Below are positions 33,903-46,773 of a DNA stretch of 64,000 nucleotides, in pieces. The translations under genes were made by a program, and so were the position numbers. Each line of letters starts with the position of its first letter. Positions within the stretch are counted from its first letter, which is position 1. The notes below the pieces were generated by a model, which was given only the letters and a program-made list of their open reading frames with translations, had not been told where the DNA came from and did not search any database. The stretch comes from Metopolophium dirhodum (Eukaryota; Arthropoda; Insecta; Hemiptera; Aphididae). The stretch covers positions 21,700,001 through 21,764,000 of the forward strand of contig NC_083562.1 of the NCBI RefSeq assembly GCF_019925205.1, in the 5' to 3' direction.

Positions 33903-36221
33903 GTATTTTTTGTTTTATTAAATTTCATTTTATAATGTCTCATATTATTTATTTAGCTTAAAAAATATTACAATTGATGGCCATTTTACATTTTTAAATC
34001 TTAGACAATATGTAGTTTCACATTGTTTTAATAATTAGATAAGAGATAAGATTTTTATATTTATTTTTTTTATTAAGCGGTTATTACATATTTTGATTTT
34101 TTTATTACAATAAAATCCGTTCCCTAGTTATTACTTATTTCTCAATGAAATATAAATACTATGGATTAATATAATTTATTTAAACTAATTTTTCTAATTT
34201 ATTTTTTTAAACCGGAGGCCTCAAATCTAAGTAAAAAGCCTGGGCAACGCCCCCATCATCTAAAGAACAGCCCCGAGTACAGTACACATACATAATAAAC
34301 ACTTATTAGATACTGGTCGATAGCAATCACTGAATTTAAAAATAAAATGAATAAATTGTGCCTATTTAAAAAGTAATAATTACTTGAGTCTAGAATACAT
34401 TTTTTTTTATCAAATTTAAACAATCTTCTTATATTATATTATAACACACACAAATACAATATGGAGTATATTATACTTTTTATATAATATTACACATTAT
34501 TTTATAATCAATTAACACATTTAAACATAATTACATAAATAATTATTTTAATTTTAGGAATTAAACATCACCAGTCTTACGTACTTTTTTACAATACTTA
34601 GAATTTAAATATTTATAACAAAAAAAAATAAAAAACTGTAAGACAATATTGATTGCACATTTTATAGGTGTTAAAAAGTTTTTTACATTGCATCTGTAAA
34701 AAATATACAAGTATTTAATAGAAGTGTTGACAAATTTGAAATAAAAATAAAAATTAGTTTTAACAAGCTACCACATTTAGCACCTACATATAAAGTAAAC
34801 TTTTTACACATAAATATTAATTTATTACAATAAATATTATTCTCACAGTACAAATAAATTCAGTAATATTTATATTTTTAGGTACCTTTACAAAAAAAAT
34901 GGGGAAAATGTTTATGCTTTAACTACTTATTATTTCTTTGGGGTGATTAATCTCAACTGTTAGCTGCAATGCTCCATTTATGTACATACTAAAGTCAAAA
35001 CCACATACCATTATCATACCATAATAATAGCTACTGACTACTGTTTGATTGTAACAGTGTAACGTCTAGAAGGAAAATATTAATAAATGTTTATCTAAAT
35101 AGGTAATACAAAAATTAGGGAAAAATTGTGAAATGGAGATTTAGAATAAGATATATTGTTATGGAGATAAGGCTTATTTTTTTAAATATCGGTGCAAGAA
35201 ACTTGTAACTCAGTTAATGTTTACCTTGGAACTAACAATTGATTAGTACAACATCTAGATATAATATTGTGATCGATCCTCATTGGAAAAAAATTAAATT
35301 TGTCTTTGTATAAAAGTACTGTTATATATTACTTATTATTTAGATTTTTAGGGAAATCTTAAATCACACTTCGTCTAGATTTTCTAGACATTTATACGTT
35401 TTCATTGAATGCTCATTTTATTCAAATGTCAGATAATTCTTAAGTAATTCTACTTTTTTTTTTTTTGATTATATCAAATATCAACAAATAATAAGATATG
35501 AACTATATCAATTCCTTATTATTTTTTTTAACACCTAATAAAATATTCAACATTTTATTTGCCTTAAAAAAGTTTTGCGTATATTTATTATTTTTTATTT
35601 ATACTTAATTGGAGTTTTCAATAGTTATAAAAATATTAAAAAATGAAAATTATTGTACAATGGTCTACAAATGTGTTTGTATTCCCACAACTTTATTTTG
35701 TTTGTGCAACTTGTACAATGATCCAGCTTTTAGAAGAAATATATTAGGGAATTATACTTAAATAACATTAATAGATAACATTACATATTAATAAAAAAAA
35801 TATTTGAATGCAAGAATATGCTTTAGGTTATATCTAAATATTTTGAGTTGGGATTGTAATACCATAAATTATTGTAATAAACCCTGTAAATAACATTTTG
35901 TTGAAAAATTATTATTAGATGATAATAATTCTGTAAGACACACTTTAACGATGTACAAGGGTTATTAAAGATAAGAACAGATTTATATCACAGACAAAAA
36001 ATAGGGTATTTTCATAAGTTTTTAAGATCAACAAATCTTATTTCAAACATCGTCTGATAGAGAAATTGTGCTCAAAGAACACACACTCGAAAAATAACTA
36101 ATTAAGAAAAAAAAAATGACATATTATGAAGTCCACTATAGGAACAAATAATAATGTACCTAGTTATTTGATCGAGCTCTCTGTACGACTTATATTGACC
36201 TGAGCTAGTATCAACTATCTG
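33903..36221. other. Non-coding AT-rich stretch
   Basis: No genes were recognised. A segment near 34095-34150 is an inverted match to about 28995-29060 (AACGGATTTTATTGTA), which suggests a shared element fragment. Confidence 0.45.
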
Positions 36222-36446
36222 TCAACCCTTCGACCGTCCATTTGTCAGTCCGGAAGTATGTCCAATGAGACCGTCATGTATGAGCTGCAACAGAGACAGG
36301 ATGCGACCGATGGAGTCCAACAGTCTCTCATGCAGTTCAACACACTCTCTGATGGTGGGCAGTATGCTGTGTACAGTCCGTGCAAACTCGGTAACTCTGT
36401 TGAATACACTCTCCAACAGTTGAAGCCGGTTCAGATCATTTGACAT
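36222..36446 (-). CDS. Hypothetical 74-residue helical protein
   Basis: A minus-strand ATG at 36446 opens 74 codons ending in TGA. Base composition is near balanced in an AT-rich neighbourhood. The product is almost wholly amphipathic helix, with regular Leu/Ile/Val spacing (LNRLQLLESVFNRV, LLDSIGRILSLLQLIH) and then a Gly/Ser/Thr tail. A second frame ends 47 bases upstream (36494-36577, ending EGNDHQL), so the two are tightly packed as in a compact viral or Polinton-like unit. No family was identified. The plus-strand frame at 36258-36443 is its shadow. Confidence 0.5.
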   Translation of the reverse strand: MSNDLNRLQLLESVFNRVTEFARTVHSILPTIRECVELHERLLDSIGRILSLLQLIHDGLIGHTSGLTNGRSKG

Positions 36447-36493
36447 GGCGACTGACGAGGAGTCTGCGTAACACTATACAATGGAGGCCTGAG

Positions 36494-36577
36494 TCACAGC
36501 TGGTGGTCGTTACCTTCAGTTGTTGGATGCGCATCAACGATAATGATCAGGGGTTCGTGCTTGAATGACGTATATTA
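36494..36577 (-). pseudogene. C-terminal end of an unrecognised ORF
   Basis: A minus-strand frame opens just after a stop and ends at TGA (36494-36496), encoding FKHEPLIIIVDAHPTTEG and a short tail. The composition is protein-like and it lies just upstream of the helical ORF at 36446. No upstream part was found, so it is probably a truncated gene. Confidence 0.3.
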
Positions 36578-36833
36578 TAAAATATCACTAAGTACAGGGT
36601 TTATGGTTGAATCGCAATCACACCATTGTTGACTTGTATCCTACAATCCCAGTAACAAATTATATAAAAACCACATAATTATATATAAAAAAGAATGTAT
36701 TATTTTATATATTTACAAACCAGTGAATACTTCTGAATAGCAATGCTTAACTAAATGATAGTTAATAATGTAGAATTGTCGGAGCACAGATATAAATCTA
36801 TTTACAATATACATATATATAGGTAGAATACAG

Positions 36834-36995
36834 TTATGGAATATAATTTTTGACTTTCTGTAATTCTGTGCGTCGAGCCATCGATCTGTCGAAGGACGAG
36901 GCAATCGTAATTTGCGGCAGCTCCGAGACCGTGTTATCACTAAGTACGTTTGTACCACGGACTAAGATAGTATCTTTAATCGTGGTTTGTATCAT
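36834..36995 (-). CDS. Hypothetical 53-residue protein
   Basis: The minus-strand ATG at 36995 opens 53 codons ending in TAA at 36834-36836. The product includes TVSELPQITIASSFDRS and ARRTELQKVKNYIP; codons are more GC-rich than the surroundings. It is divergent from the polymerase remnant starting at 37172 and on the same strand as the compact ORFs at 36.2-36.6 kb. It could be the end of a longer gene. A competing open frame on the same strand (36713-36958) has a less protein-like tail. Confidence 0.35.
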   Translation of the reverse strand: MIQTTIKDTILVRGTNVLSDNTVSELPQITIASSFDRSMARRTELQKVKNYIP

Positions 36996-37171
36996 AGATA
37001 GATAATACATTATCTGTGGTTTGTATTTATATCGCGGTCTTAGAAGATATTTTCTTGTTAATATAATTTCCAGGGTAATATGCGTTTTAATGATTTTTAT
37101 ACATTAATCCCATGTTAATATCATTGATAGAGTATAAGCTAATATAAATATATATTATTTTTTTTTTTTAA

Positions 37172-40156
37172 GATTCTTATACGACTATAGTCAATGGTAA
37201 ACGCATTTTTACCGCTAATTCTACTTCAGCTGTTAAGGTGAAAAAAGCGCGTATGGAACTGGTTATATAGAAATTTCAACATCAGCAAACCGTAAAATAG
37301 TATGGTATTACGCTAAAAATATTGATAAAGTTCAAAATTATAATATATTTCTTAACTATTTGAAATCCAATCTAATCGATATACTGAAAACTCATGTTAA
37401 GAAAAACGCTATCAAATTTAATTTAAAACTAGAAGCCACTTATAATAGACCGCGTGTGGAAAATCAGACAATCGTGCATTCAAAACATCTGCATTCGAGT
37501 TGTTTAGAGAGTCGGGTATATCAGCTATTGCCGAGGAATCTTTTACAAAATTATTAACAGAAGAAGAGACTTATACGGGTAGAGGAAGTGGATTCACACT
37601 AGAAGCTATCGATGGATTATTATTAGGGGTGTATAAATATACACAAATGTCAGGCTCATCTTATAAATCCTTACCAGATAGTATCGATAGAAAAAGGGGT
37701 ACAATCAATCCACAAAATACAGATCAACAATGCTTCAAGTGGGCTATACTAGCTAACCATGTGACGGAGCAACCGAAATACCGTATTGGTGAAAATTACC
37801 GCAAGCACGAGGGGAAATATAATTTCGATTGTATCTCATTTCCAACACCATTATCTGATATAAAAATATTTGAAGAAAATAACCCATCCGTCCCCACCAA
37901 TATGTTTGGTAATGAAAAACAATTCCAACCACTGAAAAAGTTTCTAACACATGAGGTTTTCCCACTCAGAGTTGTAGATGATGAAAAACGAGATCACTTT
38001 GATCTATTATTAGTGACAGAAAATGATAATACACATTACATATATATATATAATTTTTCAAGACTCGTTCGATCTCAAAAAACTAGATATGAAGGAAAAT
38101 AATTATTTTGTAAACGATGTTTTACGAGTTTTGACGGTAGACCTCAAAAATATCAATTGAGTGGACAGGCTGCGTTAGACCAGCATAACCTGATATGTGG
38201 TTTACATAAACCAATATTACCAGTTATGTCGGCAGAAGGTGATTGTCTAGAGTTTGATGCGTTGAGGAACACGGAACGACATCCCATCGTTATCTATGCT
38301 GACTTCGAAGCGCTACTGTTGAAGGCTGATGGTGAAAAGTAGGGGAAAACACAGATATCATTCATAAACACGAACCTATGAGTTTCGGTATTATCGTCAA
38401 GGCTTCCGATGACGTTCCATTAAGTCTACTCGAAGATTACGATATACCGACTAAACCTATTATTTATCGTGGTAGTGAGGAACGTGGGGATGTAGCGAGA
38501 CGTTTCGTAGAAATGGTTACTGAAATATCGTTAAAGATAGAAAAGCTGTTGAAAACAAACGTAATGATAAATATGAGCGCACACGACAGAGCGGTTCGCG
38601 AGGTGGCGACACACTGTAATCTATGTTGTATAAAGTTTACACCACCTCATGAGATACAGCATCGAAAAACAGCGGACCACTGCCACCTTTCCGGAAAATA
38701 TCGACAAGCTCTTTGCAATACATGTAACCAAAAACTACAAACACCTGTTTTTGTTCCGTGTTTCCTACATAACCTTTCAAACTATAATGCTCATTTCATA
38801 ATGACAGAGTTAGGATATGATACGCATAGGATCACGGTTGTACCCAACAGCGAGGAGACAGTCTATTTCCTTTTCCAAATACCTTCACAATCAGATGCAT
38901 AGACACCTGCAGATTTATGGCCTCGAAACTTTCAACGCTCGCTAAAAAATTGCTAACTCCTAACTTTTCTAAATTCCGTGAGACAGGAAATCATTTTTCC
39001 AGTGATGATATGAATCTTGTAACCCGTAAGGGTGTATACCCTTACGAATATACTATATACGGACGACTGGAGTAAGCTTGATGAAAATGTGTTACCGGAT
39101 AAAGCTGAATTCTATAGTAGGTATCCTAATCGAGTCGGTGGTTGAAGAAAAAGAATACGAGCACGCGTTATGAAAGTGTGGGAACATTTTGGGTGTAAAA
39201 CGATTGGTGAATATTCAGATTTGTATTTGAAAATCGATGTGCTGCTACTGGCTGACATTTTCGAAAATTTTCTTGATGTGTGTATGAAGGCCTACAACTT
39301 AGATCCTGCGTACTATTACACCGCTCCATGGTTTTCATTCGACTGTATGCTTAAATACACTTCAATGAAGCTGGAACTGTTGTCAGATTATGATATGATG
39401 TTGATGTTTGAAAATGGTTGGTATTAAACTTATTTTATTATTATTATTATTTAAATAAATAAATAATTTTATTTTATTTTTGATTGGTATACGAAGTGGA
39501 CTGGTGCAGGCAAGTATGCGTTATGCTAAAGCGAATAACGAGAAGGTATCCGATTATGATGATTCGAATGAAGATTCGTGGTTGGTGTATCAGGATTGTA
39601 AGTATACATTTATTTTTCTCAAGGCTATTATATTATACTTATATTATTTTAGGTAATAACCTGTACGGTTGGGCGATGTCACAAAATATGCCTTATGCTA
39701 ATTTTAAATGGGTTAAGCTAGAGTTGGATAGACTCGACGATTTGGATGAGACTTCACCCATAGGCCATAGGATATACGAGGTAGAGTGTCATATCCTGTA
39801 AACCTACATGACGAGAACAACGACTTACCATTCCTCCCTCAAAACGGGATAACCTGCGGGCTCGAAAGTAAAGAAACTGATGGCGACATTCGAGAGGAAG
39901 ACAAACTATATAATACACTATCGTTATCTTCAGCAGGCTATAGCAAATGGGTTGATAGTGGAAAAAGTAAATATTTATTTGTTATTATTCATTTAATATT
40001 TATAACATATCTATATATATATATATATATATATATAATAGGTACATAGAGTCGTACAATTCGATCAATCTCCTTGGTTAGCTGAATATATCAGTTTGAA
40101 TACTGAAATGAGGAAGAACGCTACGAATGACTTTGAGAGGGAGTTTTTTAAGCTCA
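37172..40156 (+). pseudogene. Polinton/Maverick-type DNA polymerase B, truncated
   Basis: Family B, protein-primed type polymerase of Polinton elements. Landmarks in order: NTDQQCFKWA (37712-37741), DHFDLLLV, FSRLVRSQKT, the exonuclease motif ADFEALL (about 38298), a Cys/His cluster CNLC...DHCHLSGKYR...CNTC (38612-38720), LVTRKGVYPYEY (39018-39053), SDLYLKIDVLLLADIFENF (about 39213-39270), NNLYGWAMSQ (39655-39684) and, after frame changes, QFDQSPWLAEYISLNTEMRK. GTAAGT...TTTTAG at 39599-39653 and GTAAAT...ATAATAG near 39967-40040 look like real introns. Frameshifts occur near 37500, 38100, 38340, 38900-39170 and 39790, and an insertion at about 39420-39490. The copy stops before the palm YGDTD motif, so it is dead. 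Confidence 0.85.
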
Positions 40157-40276
40157 GAGTAGCTATCTCCGATTGCAGTAGCTTTGTATTGTATAGAATC
40201 GTTTTGTTACTCTGAAAGGATAGTAGAAAAAGTAATAGTTATATCGTTCGACACAGTGGCGCCGAAGTCCATGTTA

Positions 40277-40388
40277 AGGTCGGGCCGTGGCCCGACCTCT
40301 TTTTTGAAAAATGTGGCCGGTAGTTCAAAATGTGGCCGGTAGTTCAAAATGTGGCTGGTAGGTCAAAATGTGGCTGATAGGCCACATT
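40277..40388. repeat. Subterminal palindrome and 20-bp repeats of the hAT
   Basis: A palindrome with arms AGGTCGGGCC / GGCCCGACCT and a GT centre lies at 40277-40298. Four near-identical units AAAATGTGGCCGGTAGTTC follow (40307-40388). Such arrays near hAT ends are typical transposase-binding sites; that role is inferred here. Confidence 0.7.
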
Positions 40389-42810
40389 ATATTCACATCA
40401 TAATTGTATTATGAGTAATATAATATAGTAATGTATATTACTATATTAGGGTACCTCTATAAAATTGTATATAGTAGTATTATAATTCAAACATTTAACA
40501 TAGTATATTATTAATGTGTATTATGCAACATGGCTGTTTCCTGTAATAAGAAATAGGAATATTTTGTTTAACGATGTGTTAATACTTTGTAACAATATAT
40601 CGATATTGCCAATAAATTAATATCACGGCTATAGTTTGTAAACATTATAATATTAGATAATAGTATAATACTATCTTTAATCGTGAATCGTGATTAATAT
40701 TTAATATCAATCTATCCAGCCCCCCGCAAACCGTCATACACTACCCACCCATCATATCATTTTCGGTTAATTTTATCGATGTCCATGCTATTTATAGAAA
40801 AAACTCTATGTCATGTCTATTATCAGTGATGTTATTGTTATTCTTATTATTTTATTTGACTATTATATTATGGTGCAACGACTACAACGTACACAGGGCC
40901 GGATCTAGGGGGGGAAGTCGGGGATTTATCCCCGGGCGTATAATTTTCGTGGGCGTATTTTAAAAGTTTTAAATTTTAAAAATTTACATTTTAAAATGGA
41001 CTTTGAAACAAAAGTCATAACTACAAAATAATATTTTAATAGAAATGTGTAATAATGAGTATGTGAATAAAATAATATTATTTTTATTTTTAATTTTAAC
41101 AAGTAATAACAATGTTATTTTTAAATGGACAAATAGGTACGTATTGCAGTGGAAATACCCGTCCGCGACTGTCGGCGGGTTGACTGTCGCTGCAGATCTA
41201 AAATAAAATATTAATAATTGTTCAAATAAGTGGGAAATTAAAATATTGTTGAATTTGATTTTATTATCATTGTATTGTGATTCATCGATTCGCGTGTCCG
41301 TGTTAATGTGTTATATTAATGATAATATAGCCTGTATTAGTTTATAAAATCAGTTTATTTTTTACATTTTTGCTGAATTCCATTTTAATTTTGACACCGC
41401 AACAGTTAAAAGACGTCAGTGCTCAGTCATTAGTACTCAGGTTAGTACAACCAAAATTAACAATATTACTAGTTTTAGTAATCTGTATGTAGACATGTAG
41501 TCATTAGTTTTTTTGTTAAGATCATTTGTGAATATCTAGTATTTGTTATGGAACTTTATTAAGGTGCAGACCGCAGGGCAACCTTTTTTTGGAATTTTTA
41601 TTTTATTTTTTGATGTGTAGATTTACCCTCCAATTAGTGATATAATGAAGTATGGTAAATTACATTGTTTTCTTGCATATAAATATATAATATAAATACA
41701 TATTAATAAATTATATAGCCATATAGGTATATCTTTTTTATGAATTATGTAAATAGTTATTTAAAATTTAATCTTAAAAATGGCTTCATTAATTGTAATT
41801 AATTGTTATGTAATTTTTAATTAACAGTTATTTATTTTTTTAAATAGAACATAAAATGTTACTTACTACTGATTTAATTTTTTTAGATTATTTATTAAAT
41901 TAAATACCTATTTGTAGGTTTATTATAGGTTTATTATAGGTCTTTATATTTAACAATGCCTTTTTACAAATGGAAATTTTTTATGAATATTACTATAGCC
42001 ACTAGATAAATGAAAAAGAACAAAATTAAGCATTGTTACAGATTACACCAAGTACATTATTACTTGCATTTACTATTTAAATACTATTTATTTTCTTGAT
42101 AAACTTGATAGTACAAAAGTAGGTACAACATAATTAAAACAAAAATACTATCCTATCAATGTGTAACTTAAGTCAGAACCGTTATTAATTATCATGTTTT
42201 AACTATTCATCATATTATAATAAAATAATTTAAAAAGAAACTTATTTTTATTTTTATTTATTCTTCAAGAAGATAAAGATGGGTTCTACTGAACATGTTT
42301 GTTTATTTTGTTTCATAAATTCTAAGACATCTGTTAAATGTTTAATTGCATACATTATTTTTCTTAATTTATTTATTACAAATTTTATGCGGCCATTCCA
42401 TTAAATAAAATGTATATAATAAATTTTATTATATAAATTGTATGATACATTTCTATACTTAAGTAACCTATACTATTACTTAGGTAACCAAAATGAAATA
42501 TACTTTAAGTAGTAACAAATTATGAACTATTTTATGAATAAAATTAGTTTTTATTTATTTATTATTTTTTACATAATTTTATTTTAACTAAAATATAAAT
42601 ATTATATATTATATTTAAATATATCTGTATGCCAATTTAATATTATTTATATACCTATTTATATTGCGTTCTCGCATAATTAAATAAAATAATTTTAATT
42701 CACAATTATAATATTTTGAATGAGCTTTTAAAATTTAAATTTCAGATATTTTGTTTAATATTCTAATTGTATTATTTAAAACCTTCTAAAGTAAATCTGC
42801 AGGCTAAATT
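40389..42810. other. Non-coding 5' part of the hAT element
   Basis: Extremely AT-rich. It includes a GGGCCGGATCTAGGGGGGGA / CCCCGGGCG stretch at 40895-40940 resembling the end of another hAT-type element. No protein-coding frame is supported. The transposase promoter presumably lies in the last part. Confidence 0.5.
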
Positions 42811-45800
42811 ATGAATAATGACAACAAAAAAAGAAAATTTAAAGGTGGTGCAGAGAAAAATAGGGAAAAACACCAGAAAATATTAAACACTGTGGCCCAA
42901 CAATGTCACAAAATAACTAACATGTTTTCTTCCAATACATCATGTAAAGTAAGTTAATACTTATTTTTTATGCTCAAGAATTATGAATATTAAATATTAA
43001 ACATTTTCTAAAATCAAAACTATTACAACTATTACAAATACCTGATATTTATTTTAAAAAAAATTAGCAATCTGTAGCCAAAAATATTTCTCTACAAGTT
43101 ATTCGAGAAATTGCAGATGGTTCCAATATTGTAATAGACAACCATTCTACAAATAATTGTTTGGTAAATAAACCTATTTTTTAAATCTTGACTTATGAGT
43201 AGGTACCTATTAATTATAAAATATTAATATATCATTTTAGGAATCTGCAGCCAAAAATGTTTCCACTGAAGTTATTGAAGAAAATGCAGATATTGCCAAT
43301 ATTGTAATGGACAACAATTCTACAAATAATTGTTTGGTAAATAAACTTATTTTTTAAATCTTGACTTATGAGTAGGTACCTATTAATTATAAAATATTAA
43401 TGTATCATTTTAGAAATCTGCAGCTAAAAATGTTTCCACAGAAGTTATTGAAGAAAATGCAGATATTGCCAATATTGTAATGGAAAACAATTCTACAAAT
43501 AATTGTTTGGTAAATAAACTTATTTTTTAAATCTTGACTTATGAGTTATAAGTAGGTAGGTACTTATTAATTATAAATTATTATAAAATATATATATATA
43601 TTATCATTTTAGCAATCCGTAGTCAAAAATGTTTCACTTGAATTATTTGAAGAAACTGCAAGTGGAGATCTATTGGATGGTTCAAATATAATTTTTAGAA
43701 ATGATCCTGTTAATTTTGTTAATGTTGAACAATGGACTCTAGAGTTAAAAAATATGATTCTAAGTTTGGGAGCTTGTCAGCCCAAAGAACAAGATTTAAG
43801 CTTGGTGAGTTATGAAAAAGACCATCTAAATAGAAGTTTTCATTCAGCTTGGTACAACAGAAAGTTAATTGATAATACATATGTAAAACGGGAATGGCTT
43901 AGTTATTCTCCTAAATTAAATAAGATATTTTGCCTCTATTGCATATTATATGGTAAAAATACCAATACTGCATGGACAAAAGAAGGTTTTTGTCATTGGA
44001 AAAATGGATCATTATCAATTACTAAACATGAAACTTCTTCTACTCATATATTTGCATCTTTAAAAGTTAAATTAAAACAAAGTTGTCTACCAATTCTACC
44101 ATCAATACTTGAAGACCATAACCGGCAAGTGGCATTCAATAGGGAACTAGTTAAACAATTAATTGAAATAACAATTTTTTTGGCAAGACATAATCTCCCA
44201 TTCAGAGGGCATAAAGAAAATTGGGAAAGTGACTTGAAAGGAAATTTTAAAGATATGGTTGTTCTAATTTCACAACATTCGCCTACTCTATCTGTTCATA
44301 TCAATCAGTTAATGGCCAAAGGAAAGAAAGAAAATTCTTTTATTTCTTGGGATCGACAGAATTCTCTAATAGACTCCATTGCTCAATATATTTCGTCAGT
44401 TATTAGAACACAGATTGTGAAGGCTGGATATTTTAGTATATGTATGGACACGACATTTGATGTTTCACACAAGGAGCAGCTTTCATTTATTGCAAGATAC
44501 ATTTTCAAATCTAAAATACATGAAAGAATTATTGCAATAACTGAATCGCCTTTAACTACTGGTAAAGTGCTTTTTGACATGTTTAAATGTGTAATGGAAA
44601 AATGTGGTTTGAACTGGAAGAAAAATTTAGTTGGTCAGTCTTACGACGGTGCTGCAAATATGAGGGGGTCATACTCTGGACTCCAAGCACGAATTCTTGA
44701 TGAAAATCCAAAAGCTCTTTTTGTGTGGTGTCATGCCCACAGATTAAATTTAATAGTTTTATCTGCTGTTGGATCTTGTATAGAAGCAGTAGATTTATTT
44801 GGGAATATGGAAAAACTTTACTGTTTTATAACATGCAGTAAAAAAAGATCAGACATTTATAGAATGAAGCAAAAAGAAATTTATCCAAAAAAACAAGTAC
44901 ATGCAATAAAAAGAGTTGGTACCACAAGATGGATGTCAAACTCATTTGCCTTGGCAACAATTTTTGAAACACTGGAAGCAATATTGGATATGTTAGAGGA
45001 AGTTAAAAATCAAGATGGCTCGTCAGATTATAAAATAGCCACTGAATGCAATGGGCTATTAATGTATTTTCAGTCTTCTCGTTTTATTGTAACAGCATTT
45101 ATGTTTAAGCATCTGTTTGATATTCTAGGGCCTTTAAGTAAATTATTTCAAGGTAGAGATTTAGACATTTTGGCTGCCGTCAATTATTTAAAAAAAGCAG
45201 AAAATAATATTATTATGATGCGTAATGATGAAGTTTTCAATGATATTTTTGAAGAAGCAAAATCATTTTCAGAAAAACATTTTGGTGATTTTGAAATAAA
45301 TAATTTACGATCCTTTAGGAACAGGAAAAAAAAAGTTGTTCGACAAATCGGAGAGATAACTTTTGATGAAACTATTGAGAATCCAGTTCAATACTTTAAA
45401 GTATCAGTATATTTTGTAACAATCGACATTATAATACAACAGATTCATGACAAGTTTAATCAAAATTCAGTATCAGTCATGAAAGATATTGGTCTATTAT
45501 CATTAAAAAGAATGAAAGAAAAAACTGATCTCCCTCAAGATGCATTTAAAATGATATGCAATGTGTATGGATTAAACCAAGAATTAATCAAAAATGAATA
45601 TATCATGTTTAAAGAGATTGTTAAAGATTTAGATGTTAACTTGTTATTAAAGCTACCAGAAAAAATCCATGCAGACTCTGATGAAGACAACATTCATAGT
45701 GACGATGAAGAAAGTGATGGGGAAATAGACAATTATAAAAACATGGCAAGTTTAATAAATATTTTTGAAACAATGAATAACGCCAACATAAAAGCAGAAT

Positions 45801-46009
45801 TTGAAAACTTATATAATATAATTAAACTAAGCTTAACACTACCAACGTCTAGCTGTACAGTTGAAAGAAGTTTTTCAAAATTAAAAATTATAAAAACCAG
45901 GCTACGTTCAACGATGGAACAAACAAGATTAGAAAATTTAATGCTCATTTCATGTGAACATGATATAAATATTGATATTGATAAAGTAATTATTGCATTT
46001 TGTACTTAA
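42811..46009 (+). CDS. hAT transposase (ZMYM1-like), 5 exons, intact
   Basis: Moves the surrounding hAT element. Exons: 42811-42948, 43068-43163, 43241-43336, 43414-43509 and 43613-46009. All junctions are phase 0 with GT/AG introns, giving about 940 residues without a stop. The ATG at 42811 opens a basic N-terminus (KKRKFKGGAEKNREKHQK). Exons 2-4 are three tandem 96-nt copies, and the start of exon 5 resembles them. Exon 5 carries a TTF-type zinc finger (FCLYCILYG, about residue 248), the catalytic region with SICMDTTFD (about 416), GQSYDGAANMRG (about 483) and CHAHRLNL (about 514), an acidic patch and the C-terminal dimerisation motif SSCTVERSFSKLKIIKTRLR. The lack of damage suggests recent activity or selection. 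Minus-strand frames across it are shadows. Confidence 0.92.
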
Positions 46010-46773
46010 TTTTAATAAAAATAATTGTTAATCTAAATTATTTTATTTATTTTCAGGTAATAGACATTTTTGCTGGAAAATCATCAGTTTTGACTAAATT
46101 ATTAACCTTTTAATTTTATTAGTCATTACTCATTAGTCTTAACATGTTTTATGTTTATTATTTATAAACTAAGTTAAAATAAATATATTTTCATTTTTCA
46201 ACAGTCAGTATCTTAAATCTATATTTTTATATTTTAAGGATTTGAATTTATATATTTTTGTAGCATCCTAAAAATTTATTTGTTACCAAAAAATTTGCTT
46301 TTGGGAAATATCTTTGTATGTACATTGTACATAATATAAATTATAATTAATATATAGTCCCCTGGTGTCTGTCGAAATCTGTGATTTTTCCTCAGAAAAA
46401 AATGTTTATTCAGTTTTTTTTAATAATTAGTGAGAAATTAACTATTTTTATTTATTTTTTCTTTTAATACAACTAAATATTTAGTAAAATTGTGTTCCCT
46501 GTTGGGACAGGATGTATCAGGGATGTTTTAACGTAGGATGGTCAAACCCGGATGGAATCCATTGGACATTTTTTCACCAACATACAGACACGATAATAAT
46601 ACAATTTGTATACGTACAACATATTATTTGATGTAATTTTTTATTTACCACCTCCTCCCACCCAAATTTTATATTTTTTTTTACGGCAAATAGGGTTATT
46701 AAAATAGTTAATATATTGAGGCCGCGAAGTTTTGAAATTGCCCGACCACATTTTAAAAACTTCGGCGCCACTG
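46010..46773. other. 3' non-coding part of the hAT
   Basis: AT-rich 3' flank. Candidate AATAAA signals occur soon after the stop. A TTTTAAAATGTGG-type motif (complement) near the right terminus mirrors the left subterminal repeats. No gene is supported. Confidence 0.55.

Larger units (their letters stand above)
40254..46773 (+). mobile_element. Complete hAT element
   Basis: Termini CAGTGGCGCCGAAGT at 40254-40268 and the exact complement ending at 46773 bound a 6.5 kb element. TCGACA occurs immediately outside both ends (40248-40253 and 46774-46779); an 8-bp window has mismatches at its edges. The element sits about 100 bases past the end of the polymerase remnant. It holds one 5-exon transposase gene on plus. 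The left 2.5 kb is non-coding and carries subterminal repeats. Confidence 0.88.

Noticed and set aside
37753..37965. 70-codon minus-strand ORF
   Set aside because: Antisense of the Polinton polymerase remnant.
44383..45948. Minus-strand ORFs at 44383-44580 and 45733-45948
   Set aside because: Antisense shadows of hAT exon 5.
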